From contig JAKDKI010000183.1 in assembly GCA_030453435.1 (NCBI GenBank), forward strand, positions 1-5,110: 5,110 nucleotides of DNA. Direction: 5' to 3'. Positions 1 to 5,110 of the stretch are shown here, piece by piece (within the stretch, counting starts at the first letter, position 1; each line of letters begins with the position of its first letter). The stretch is from Kocuria sp. Lineage in GTDB: Bacteria; Actinomycetota; Actinomycetes; Actinomycetales; Micrococcaceae. The translations under genes were made by a program, and so were the position numbers. The notes under the pieces are model-generated. The model ran no database searches. It saw nothing but the letters and a program-made list of their open reading frames with translations, and was not told the origin of the DNA.

Positions 1-1667
1 AAGAGGTTCTCGGGAACCAGGTCGAACGTGCCGCGCTGATCCCAGAAACCGTTCAGGCGAACATGGGTCAGAGCGTCGTAGTAGGTGCCCAGGGCACGAA
101 CGCGGATGAGCACGGTGGACACATCGCGTGCTGTACCACCCTGGCCGAACAAGTGACGCTGCGCCTCGCTCAGGCGGGACTGCACGTCCGCCAGAGTCAA
201 CACCAGGTTGCCGGTGGCCGGCGAATCGCCGCTGGGCAGCTCGCTGGGTGCCGTGTAGGACGGCGCCACGTCCGTGCTCTGCGCCATCTGGGGCGCGTCC
301 GAAGGGTCGTCGTCGGCGGCGAGGGCGGCAGCACCGGCACCGGTGGGAGCCACCGGGGATTCGGGCTCGGTGAAGCCGCCGAACTCGGCCTCGTCCACGT
401 GTTCCGGCAGGTCGTTGCGGTCATCGCGCACCGAATCGCGCTGACCCTCCGCGTGATCCTCGGCCCCGTGACCGTCCAGCACCGAATCCTGAGCGTCCCG
501 ATCTGCCTGTTCACCGAAGGTGGCGTCAGAATCGGCGCGCTGCGAATCCTCTGCCAGGAGGGTTTCGTTCTGCTCGGCGTCCTGCAGGGAATCATCGCGG
601 AGGGACTGATCGCGGTCACCCTGGTTCTCGGCGGGCACCACGATGGGGTCTGGGTCATTCTTGGTCACGATCTGACCGTCGGCCACCGGGGAGGCGTCCG
701 TGCCGTCCACCACGCGCACCGACTCGATGTCCGTCTCCGAACGATCCTGGGTCGCGTCGCGGTTCAGCCCCGAAGCCACGCCCGCTCCAGCGGCCGCGCC
801 GACACCCGCGCCGGCCATGCCCGCACCCGCCGACGACGTCGAATCGCCGTGGGAGCGCGCCTCATCGGCACGCAGATCTTGGGCGCGCGCGTCACCCACG
901 CGATCAGTGCCGTGCGATGCATTCTCGCGGTTGACCGCCTCATCACGCGCCGCATCATCAAGGTGCCCCTCAGTACGAGAGGTGCTCTGAGCGGCGTCGT
1001 CCTGGCGAACGGTGTCATGTGCACCGGCTGTGTCGGTGCCATGACCGGTCAGGGCGCGGCCCTGGACGTAGCTCTCCTTGCGGGACTGGCCGCTGGGGAA
1101 CGCGTAATCGACGGTGACCTGGCGCTGACCGTTCTGCTCGGGTGCCACGGCCACATCCAGCTGGCGCCACGGGCCCACCGGAGTGTTCATGGCCTGGGTG
1201 TAGAGATCGGCTACGTCGTCGAACAAGGGCGACCCCTGATCCACGGTGCCGTTCTCCACCTCGTCCTGAGCGTCACCGTGCGCCTGGCGCGTCTGATGCG
1301 TCATCACGTTGCCGGACTGCACCAGCGTCAGGCGAGCGCGGTCCGCGCCGCGGGACAACAAAATATCCACCAGGTTGCGCAGCGGGCCGTCCTCCGGGAG
1401 CTGCTGAACATCATCACCCTGCACAGCGGAGTTCTGCGCGGACGGGTTGTGCGCGGCGCGACCCTCATGCTGTTGACCGGTGTCTGCGGTAGCTACGCGG
1501 TCGTCCAGGCCGCGTAGCTGAGGCGCATTGCCGACGGGGGCACCCTGCGCAGACGAGTCTGCATTCTGGGGTCCGCCTGCGCGGGGATCATTGGCGGGCG
1601 CTCCGGGTGATGGCTGCGGAGTGCTGGGGGTGTTGCCTTTACTGCGGAACAAGTCTCTCAAACCCAC
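1..1667 (-). CDS. Large modular acidic protein, N-terminal 555 residues (3' end beyond left edge)
   Basis: I do not recognise a named gene. The minus strand reads without a stop from a GTG at 1667 to the left edge (555 codons), so the gene is partial at its C-terminus. The start is chosen because AAGGAA lies 7 nt upstream and the protein opens MGLRDLFRSKG, a usual kind of N-terminus; another in-frame GTG at 1724 has its purine-rich site only 3 nt away. Visible regions: a Pro/Gln/Asn-rich tail (about 13-90); a small alpha/beta-like domain (about 95-200) with LRNLVDILLSRGADRARLTL, LFDDVADLYTQAM and PWRQLDVAVAP..VTVDYAF, which resembles YezG/DUF600 immunity-type proteins (tentative); an Ala/Asp/Gln/Arg-rich linker with a Gly/Ala zipper at 280-300; a very acidic stretch (337-428); and a second compact region (about 487-555) containing LIRVRALGTYYDALTHVR and GFWDQRGTFDLVPE. 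I see no cysteine, only three lysines, no signal peptide and no clear membrane helix. The role is unknown; a polymorphic-toxin or type VII secretion link is only a guess. Confidence 0.85.
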   Translation of the reverse strand, partial: MGLRDLFRSKGNTPSTPQPSPGAPANDPRAGGPQNADSSAQGAPVGNAPQLRGLDDRVATADTGQQHEGRAAHNPSAQNSAVQGDDVQQLPEDGPLRNLVDILLSRGADRARLTLVQSGNVMTHQTRQAHGDAQDEVENGTVDQGSPLFDDVADLYTQAMNTPVGPWRQLDVAVAPEQNGQRQVTVDYAFPSGQSRKESYVQGRALTGHGTDTAGAHDTVRQDDAAQSTSRTEGHLDDAARDEAVNRENASHGTDRVGDARAQDLRADEARSHGDSTSSAGAGMAGAGVGAAAGAGVASGLNRDATQDRSETDIESVRVVDGTDASPVADGQIVTKNDPDPIVVPAENQGDRDQSLRDDSLQDAEQNETLLAEDSQRADSDATFGEQADRDAQDSVLDGHGAEDHAEGQRDSVRDDRNDLPEHVDEAEFGGFTEPESPVAPTGAGAAALAADDDPSDAPQMAQSTDVAPSYTAPSELPSGDSPATGNLVLTLADVQSRLSEAQRHLFGQGGTARDVSTVLIRVRALGTYYDALTHVRLNGFWDQRGTFDLVPENL

Positions 1668-1671
1668 GTGT

Positions 1672-1680
1672 AAATTCCTT
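1672..1680 (-). promoter_or_regulatory. Ribosome binding site deciding the GTG start at 1667
   Basis: Read on the minus strand, AAGGAA is followed by TTTACAC and then GTG. The 7-nt spacing and purine-rich core favour this GTG over the in-frame GTG at 1724, whose GGGGAG is only 3 nt away. Confidence 0.6.
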
Positions 1681-1707
1681 CCGGACCGTCGCTTACTCTT
1701 CTGCCAA

Positions 1708-1713
1708 AGTATA
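1708..1713 (-). promoter_or_regulatory. Candidate -10 box for the leftward gene
   Basis: TATACT on the minus strand matches the TATAAT consensus at 5 of 6 positions and lies 41 bp upstream of the GTG start, which would give a leader of roughly 33 nt. No convincing -35 box is found 16-18 bp upstream, so this rests on the -10 alone. Weak -35 elements are common in high-GC actinobacteria. Confidence 0.35.
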
Positions 1714-1793
1714 GGGCTGCGCACCGACTCCCCGGTGAGAATTCGGGCCATGACTGTCTATGAGAATGCATGACACGACCGTTTCTGCTTGTG

Positions 1794-1805
1794 GGCCGAA
1801 CGGCC
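1794..1805. repeat. Short palindrome, possible operator half-sites
   Basis: GGCCG and CGGCC are perfect inverted arms separated by AA. The form would suit a dimeric repressor, but no regulator gene is in view, and short GC palindromes arise easily in high-GC DNA. The role is inferred only. Confidence 0.25.
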
Positions 1806-1869
1806 TACAACTTTTGACTTTCGTCCCCTTAAGTTCCGACTCGCCCGGCCGGGAGCCAACCGGGGTCCC

Positions 1870-1898
1870 TTGGCAAGATATAAAGCAGACCGGATAAC
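1870..1898 (+). promoter_or_regulatory. Candidate promoter for the cholesterol-oxidase-family gene
   Basis: TTGGCA (1870-1875) and GATAAC (1893-1898) are separated by exactly 17 bp and match the sigma-70-type consensus at 5/6 and 4/6 positions. Transcription from about 1905 would give a leader of about 160 nt that contains both hairpins at 1939-1987. An overlapping TATAAA (1879-1884) is an alternative -10 but lacks a good -35. Confidence 0.45.
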
Positions 1899-1903
1899 CG
1901 GAT
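1889..1903. repeat. Direct repeat ACCGGAT x2 over the candidate -10
   Basis: ACCGGAT occurs at 1889-1895 and again at 1897-1903, an 8-bp period that overlaps the candidate -10 box. It could be a regulator site overlapping the promoter or simply chance. Confidence 0.3.
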
Positions 1904-1938
1904 CTACTGAGAAGCATCGGGGAACAAGGGGTCGCGGG

Positions 1939-1959
1939 GCAATGGTGGGCTGCCATTGC
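1939..1959 (+). promoter_or_regulatory. Leader hairpin 1 (loop TGGGCTG)
   Basis: GCAATGG (1939-1945) and CCATTGC (1953-1959) form a perfect 7-bp inverted repeat around a 7-nt loop, TGGGCTG. It sits in the presumed 5' leader of the downstream oxidase gene. There is no U-tract after it, so it does not look like a simple intrinsic terminator. Confidence 0.5.
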
Positions 1960-1961
1960 AC

Positions 1962-1987
1962 AATGTTGATCGGGCTGGATCAACGTT
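1962..1987 (+). promoter_or_regulatory. Leader hairpin 2 (loop GGGCTG)
   Basis: GTTGATC (1965-1971) and GATCAAC (1978-1984) are a perfect 7-bp inverted repeat around the loop GGGCTG. As RNA the stem extends to 10 pairs through one U-G wobble and two A-U pairs (1962-1964 with 1985-1987). It starts 2 nt after hairpin 1 and shares its loop sequence. It lies about 77 nt upstream of the start codon and leaves the Shine-Dalgarno site free. Confidence 0.5.
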
Positions 1988-2052
1988 ACGCGTGTTCGAC
2001 GGTGCCCAATTCTTCATGCGCCGAGCTCGCACTGGGTGTCCGCGCATGCCAT

Positions 2053-2057
2053 AGGAG
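2053..2057 (+). promoter_or_regulatory. Ribosome binding site deciding the ATG start at 2064
   Basis: AGGAG lies 6 nt upstream of the ATG, close to ideal. It supports 2064 as the start even though this places 59 residues before the Tat motif. The internal alternatives, ATG 2148 and GTG 2220, have weaker or no sites; GTG 2220 has only GGGAA about 8 nt away. Confidence 0.7.
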
Positions 2058-2063
2058 CTCATC

Positions 2064-3956
2064 ATGCCCGCACACAGACTGTCCACATCGCAGCAATTGA
2101 CGCGAACAGCACGCTCCCTGCGGCGCTTCTTCTCTCCTCGGTCGACCATGGCAGCAGCCGGGGAGGGTGTACCGCTGGGTCAGCCGAGGCACCGAGCATC
2201 GACCCCGGGAACTGCCGCTGTGGAACATGAAGGCATCAACCGCCGAACCGCGCTCGCTGCCGCAGCGGTTGCCGGCGGCGGGTGGACCCTTTCCACCATG
2301 CTGAGCCCCGCAGAAGCCGCCGTGCGCGTACCTGGCAACCCGGCACCCGCGCTGCCCTCGGGGATGACACCGTGGCTCGAAGTTTTCGTTAATTGGTCCG
2401 GCGAGACCCGCACCGCTCCCCTCTGGACCGTGGCACCCACGTCTGTCGATCAGGTTGTGAAGCTCGCCCGCTGGGCGTCGACCAACGACTGGAAACTGCG
2501 GGCCCGCGGTTATCAGCACAACTGGTCCCCGCTGAGCGTCGATCCTGGAAGCACCCAGGAGACCCGAGTTCTCATGGTCGACACCGTCAAGCACCTGAAC
2601 AGCATCAGTGTGGATCCCACCAGCAAAACCGTGACCGCTCAGGGCGGGGCATCACTTGAAGCGGTTCTCAACGCCGCCAACAACCGGGGCTTGGGCATCA
2701 TGCATCACCCAGCCCCGGGAGACGTCACCATCGGCGGCGCCCTCGCCATCGCGGGGCACGGAACCGCTGTACCCGCTTCTCGCGAAACTCGACCCGCCGG
2801 AGCGACCTACGGTTCGCTGTCCAATCTGGTGGTCTCCATGGAGGCAGTGGTCTGGGACGAACCCGCGGGTGACTACGCGCTGCGCCGATTCGAACGCACC
2901 GACCCGGAGATCGGCCCCCTGTTGACGAACTTGGGGCGCACCATCGTGACCTCGGTCCAGTTGCGCGTGGCCCAGTTGAGCAACATGCGCTGCCGTAGTT
3001 ACATCACCGTGCCCACCTGGGAACTGTTCGCCAAGCCCGGTTCGTGGGGTCGCACGGTGGACTCGTACCTGCGGTCCTGCGGGCGTATCGAGGTCATTTT
3101 GTTCCCGTTCACGTCCTTCCCGTGGGTGAAGACCTGGGAGTTCAGTCGCTACAAGCCGCTACTGTCCCGTTGGACTTCCTCGCCCTACAACTACGTGTTC
3201 TCGGACAACATCCCGCAGCCGATCTCTGACCTGTTCAAGAAGATCCAAACCGGCGCTCCGGCGGTCGCCACGCAATTGGGCCCCGCCCAGCAGAAGATCA
3301 CCGCGACGTCTCTGACCACGTCCTTCGTGTCCGATCTCTGGGGCGCGCCCAAGAACTTACAGTTGTACGTGCGACCCAACACCCTCAAGGTGACCGCCAA
3401 CGGCTATGCGATCCATTGCCGCCGCGCGGATGTACAACGGGTTCTGCACGAGTTCTACAACTATTACAAGTCCAGCGTGAACAACTATGCGGCGCGTTGG
3501 CGGTTCCCCGTGAACGGTCCGCTCGAAATCCGCGTCACGGGCGTGGACAACCCAGCAGACGTGGAAATCCCCGGCGCTGTCATGCCCACGCTCTCCCCCT
3601 CCCGGCCGTTCGCGGACCATCCGGAGTGGGACACCGTGGTGTGGTTGGACATCCTCACCTTCCCGGGAACCCCGTACTCCCTGCAGTACTTCCAGGAGTG
3701 CGAACAGTGGATCATCAATAATTACGCCTCCTATGCCGGTGTCCGCATGGAATGGTCCAAGGGCTGGGGCTACTCCGCAGAAGGCGCATGGCAGAACCAG
3801 GACATCCTGCAGAACCAGGTTCCCCGCTCGTACACCCGGGGCCAGCCTGCCGATCAGGGTTGGGACACCGCGGTGCGCACCCTGGAAAAGCTGGACCCGT
3901 CCAGGATCTATTCCGCGCCCCTGCACGACCGGCTCATGCCACCGAGCAACGGTTGA
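2064..3956 (+). CDS. Tat-exported class II cholesterol oxidase family flavoprotein (covalent FAD)
   Basis: The family oxidises the 3-beta-hydroxyl of cholesterol with O2 and isomerises the product to cholest-4-en-3-one, releasing H2O2. The 630 residues show, in order: a Tat signal (NRRTAL at 59-64, Ala-rich h-region 63-80, likely cleavage after AEA, residue 85); an FAD-binding PCMH domain (about 100-305) with RARGYQHNWSPL, where His152 matches the FAD-linking His121 of Brevibacterium class II enzyme, HPAPGDVTIGGALA, TYGSLSNLV and PLLTNLGR; and the substrate-binding domain (about 310-570) with SPYNYVFSDN, NGPLEIR and RMEWSKGW. From my memory of that enzyme, the oxygen-gate residues Glu311, Glu475 and Arg477 correspond to Glu343, Glu488 and Arg490, and Lys554 to Lys566. 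Asn516 corresponds to Asp529, a change, and a lid loop near residue 365 is about 19 residues shorter. The N-terminal extension is long. The gene stands alone, so its true substrate may not be cholesterol. Length is close to the 613 residues I recall for the reference. Confidence 0.92.
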   Translation: MPAHRLSTSQQLTRTARSLRRFFSPRSTMAAAGEGVPLGQPRHRASTPGTAAVEHEGINRRTALAAAAVAGGGWTLSTMLSPAEAAVRVPGNPAPALPSGMTPWLEVFVNWSGETRTAPLWTVAPTSVDQVVKLARWASTNDWKLRARGYQHNWSPLSVDPGSTQETRVLMVDTVKHLNSISVDPTSKTVTAQGGASLEAVLNAANNRGLGIMHHPAPGDVTIGGALAIAGHGTAVPASRETRPAGATYGSLSNLVVSMEAVVWDEPAGDYALRRFERTDPEIGPLLTNLGRTIVTSVQLRVAQLSNMRCRSYITVPTWELFAKPGSWGRTVDSYLRSCGRIEVILFPFTSFPWVKTWEFSRYKPLLSRWTSSPYNYVFSDNIPQPISDLFKKIQTGAPAVATQLGPAQQKITATSLTTSFVSDLWGAPKNLQLYVRPNTLKVTANGYAIHCRRADVQRVLHEFYNYYKSSVNNYAARWRFPVNGPLEIRVTGVDNPADVEIPGAVMPTLSPSRPFADHPEWDTVVWLDILTFPGTPYSLQYFQECEQWIINNYASYAGVRMEWSKGWGYSAEGAWQNQDILQNQVPRSYTRGQPADQGWDTAVRTLEKLDPSRIYSAPLHDRLMPPSNG

Positions 3957-3968
3957 GCTTAACCAACC

Positions 3969-4011
3969 ATGAAAGAACCCGGATCATCAGCGATGATCCG
4001 GGTTCTTTCAT
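3969..4011. terminator. Perfect 20-bp bidirectional intrinsic terminator
   Basis: Positions 3969-3988 and 3992-4011 are exact reverse complements around the loop AGC. The core is GC-rich (ACCCGG/CCGGGT) and the outer arms are ATGAAAGA and TCTTTCAT, so each strand ends in a T-rich run. It lies 12 bp after the stop of the oxidase gene and 18 bp before the stop of the convergent cdd gene, so it can end both transcripts. Confidence 0.92.
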
Positions 4012-4029
4012 CTCACGGAGTACCAAGCA

Positions 4030-4422
4030 CTACCCCAGGTTCTGTGGCCCAAAAGCATCTGGGAGCACCTGGTCCATGCTGCGCACACCGCTCACAGTGA
4101 GCAGCTCCATGCCGGGTGCACGGTGCTCGTAGAGCAATTGGCGGCAGCGACCACAGGGCATGAGTACATCTCCGTGGGCATCCACGCACACGAAAGCCGC
4201 GAGCTTGCCGCCGCCTGACATGTACAGAGCGGAAACCAGCGAGCATTCCGCACACAGGGTGACCCCGTACGAGGCGTTCTCGATATTCGCGCCGGTGACC
4301 ACACGCCCGTCGTCCACGAGCGCCGCGGCACCCACCGCATAGTTCGAGTAGGGCGAGTACGAGTGCTGGAGTGCGTCGGTAGCGGCCTGCTTGAGGCTGC
4401 GCCAGGCGGCGTCGTCAATCAT
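4030..4422 (-). CDS. cdd: Cytidine deaminase
   Basis: The enzyme hydrolyses cytidine and deoxycytidine to uridine and deoxyuridine plus ammonia in pyrimidine salvage, in the cytoplasm. The 130-residue length fits the small homotetrameric zinc class. Visible motifs: SPYSNYAVGAA (22-32) and GANIENASYG (44-53) for nucleoside binding; CAE (57-59), with Cys57 as zinc ligand and Glu59 as the proton shuttle; and PCGRC (89-93), with Cys90 and Cys93 as the other zinc ligands. The C-terminus LPDAFGPQNLG is typical. All catalytic residues are present and the gene looks intact. The ATG lies 2 bp after the stop of the upstream permease, and its AAGGAG site (4428-4433) is inside the permease's last codons, so translation is probably coupled. 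It is the last gene of its operon, ending in the shared terminator. Confidence 0.97.
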   Translation of the reverse strand: MIDDAAWRSLKQAATDALQHSYSPYSNYAVGAAALVDDGRVVTGANIENASYGVTLCAECSLVSALYMSGGGKLAAFVCVDAHGDVLMPCGRCRQLLYEHRAPGMELLTVSGVRSMDQVLPDAFGPQNLG

Positions 4423-4424
4423 GG

Positions 4425-5110
4425 TTACTCCTTCACGTAAGGTTCGCCGGACGCTGCGGGACCGCGGGAGGCCCCGACCAGGCCGGCGACGGCCAGGATG
4501 GTCACGATGTAGGGCAGCATGGCCAGGAACTGGCTGGGAACGGACGTGCCCAGGAACGACAGGATCGACTCCAAATTGGATGCAAAGCCGAACAGCAGCG
4601 AGGCGAGCAGGGCACCCACCGGGTTCCAGCGACCGAAGATCAGCGCGGCCAGGGCGATATAGCCGGCGCCCGAGGTCATGTCACGGGTAAAGGCAGAGAC
4701 CGAGACAAGCGTGTAGAACGCGCCGCCCAGACCGGCCACGGCACCACCCATGAGCACGTTACGAACGCGCAGGGCGTTGACGGACACGCCCAGGGTGTCG
4801 GCGGCCTTGGGGTGCTCGCCCACGGCGCGGGTCCGCAGGCCCCACCGGGTGCGGTACAGCGCGTACCAAACGACAGCCACCGTCACGTACATGATGTAGC
4901 CGATGATCGACTGGTCGAAGAAGACCGGACCGATCACGGGGATCTCGGACAGCACCGGGATGGTGATGTGCGGTAAGCGTGCCGGGGAGTTGAAGTCCGC
5001 GGCGTTCGGCTGTAACACGGTCGCGAAGATGAAGCCCGTCAGACCCGAGACCAGAACGTTGAGCACCACGCCCACGATCACCTGGTTCACGCGGTACTTG
5101 ATCGAGAAGA
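4425..5110 (-). CDS. Nucleoside-type ABC transporter permease (BPD_transp_2), C-terminal 227 residues
   Basis: This is an inner-membrane permease of the branched-chain amino acid/sugar/nucleoside ABC family, most like the second permease (YufQ/NupQ type) of BMP-dependent nucleoside importers. It would work with a partner permease, an ATPase and a lipoprotein outside the window. The GTG at 5090 is not the start: the frame stays open to the edge and reads FSIKYRVNQVIVGVVLNVL, a conserved internal piece, so the N-terminus is missing. Counting from the edge, hydrophobic segments lie at about 8-32, 67-85, 117-136, 145-180 and 194-214. The cytoplasmic loop RAVGEHPKAADTLGVSV (about 95-110) is the ATPase-contact motif of the family, followed by ALIFGRWNPVGA (156-167). 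The nucleoside specificity is inferred from the cdd gene 2 bp downstream; the fold itself is clear. Confidence 0.92.
   Translation of the reverse strand, partial: FSIKYRVNQVIVGVVLNVLVSGLTGFIFATVLQPNAADFNSPARLPHITIPVLSEIPVIGPVFFDQSIIGYIMYVTVAVVWYALYRTRWGLRTRAVGEHPKAADTLGVSVNALRVRNVLMGGAVAGLGGAFYTLVSVSAFTRDMTSGAGYIALAALIFGRWNPVGALLASLLFGFASNLESILSFLGTSVPSQFLAMLPYIVTILAVAGLVGASRGPAASGEPYVKE
4428..4433 (-). promoter_or_regulatory. cdd ribosome binding site inside the permease 3' end
   Basis: AAGGAG on the minus strand encodes the last Lys-Glu of the permease, abuts its TAA stop (4425-4427) and lies 5 nt before the cdd ATG. Ribosomes ending on the permease would finish on the cdd site, which implies coupled expression. 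Confidence 0.75.

Larger units (their letters stand above)
1668..2063. other. Divergent intergenic region, no gene
   Basis: This 396-bp stretch separates two divergently transcribed genes. The short ORFs in it have no supporting ribosome binding site and no recognisable protein features, so I call no gene. It holds a candidate -10 for the leftward gene (1708-1713), a candidate promoter for the rightward gene (1870-1898), a direct repeat ACCGGAT at 1889-1895 and 1897-1903, GC palindromes at 1794-1805 and 1844-1853, and two hairpins at 1939-1987. It is visibly more AT-rich in places (around 1800-1835 and 1876-1905) than the flanking coding sequence, as expected for a control region. Confidence 0.7.

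Noticed and set aside
63..1517. A 484-codon ATG-started ORF on the plus strand
   Set aside because: It lies wholly antisense to the minus-strand frame, which is longer, open to the edge and has a good ribosome site. Its translation is rich in Val, Arg, His, Leu and Gly with no recognisable domain, as expected for the complement of GC-biased Asp/Gln/Ala codons. No ribosome binding site was evident at 63.
1844..1853. Palindrome CCCGGCCGGG in the intergenic region
   Set aside because: A 10-bp all-GC palindrome is expected by chance in DNA of this composition and does not overlap a promoter element.
2015..2048. Inverted repeat CATGCGC/GCGCATG just before the oxidase start
   Set aside because: The arms are 7 bp with a 20-nt loop and GC-rich, so weak and likely by chance; the loop contains no clear element.
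1986..2594. A 202-codon minus-strand ORF over the start of the oxidase gene
   Set aside because: It is antisense to the clearly identified Tat signal and FAD domain and has no recognisable protein motif.
3357..3926. A 189-codon minus-strand ORF inside the oxidase gene
   Set aside because: It is antisense to conserved substrate-domain motifs of the oxidase; it is a shadow of GC-rich coding sequence.
5088..5090. GTG as start codon of the permease
   Set aside because: The frame continues open to the window edge with conserved permease residues (FSIKYR), so this GTG is an internal valine.
1..5110. CRISPR array, tRNA, rRNA, insertion sequence or attachment site
   Set aside because: I found no spaced direct repeats, cloverleaf, rRNA-like conserved stretch, transposase or terminal inverted repeats in the window.

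Overview
The window looks like chromosomal DNA from a high-GC Gram-positive bacterium, most likely an actinobacterium of the Micrococcales type. The reasons are the strong G/C bias at third codon positions, a GTG start, purine-rich Shine-Dalgarno sites and the families present. This is an inference from composition and gene content, not a database match.

Layout from left to right. (1) Positions 1-1667, minus strand: the N-terminal 555 residues of a large, cysteine-free, modular protein that runs off the left edge. It starts at a GTG with a good ribosome binding site. It has a small N-terminal globular domain that resembles YezG/DUF600 immunity-type proteins (tentative), a long acidic and disordered linker containing a Gly/Ala zipper, and a second conserved-looking domain at the edge. 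A 484-codon ORF on the opposite strand is its antisense shadow. (2) Positions 1668-2063: a 396-bp divergent intergenic region with candidate promoters for both flanking genes, small palindromes, and two adjacent perfect hairpins that carry the same GGGCTG loop in the presumed 5' leader of the next gene. (3) Positions 2064-3956, plus strand: a Tat-exported flavoprotein of the class II (covalent FAD, vanillyl-alcohol-oxidase fold) cholesterol oxidase family, carrying the FAD-linking His and the gating Glu/Glu/Arg set. (4) Positions 3969-4011: a perfect 20-bp stem, 3-nt loop hairpin between two convergent genes, serving as a bidirectional terminator. (5) Positions 4030-5110, minus strand: cdd (cytidine deaminase) preceded by the C-terminal part of a BPD_transp_2-family ABC permease. 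The two are separated by 2 bp, so they form an operon for nucleoside uptake and salvage.

Functionally the window holds three unrelated transcription units. The permease/cdd pair would import nucleosides and deaminate cytidine or deoxycytidine to uridine or deoxyuridine. The exported oxidase would act outside the cell on a sterol or sterol-like alcohol and release hydrogen peroxide; no other sterol catabolism gene is visible. The left-hand gene has no assignable function. The most interesting points are the tandem same-loop hairpins, the Asn-to-Asp change and shortened lid in the oxidase, and the unusual architecture of the cysteine-free protein.
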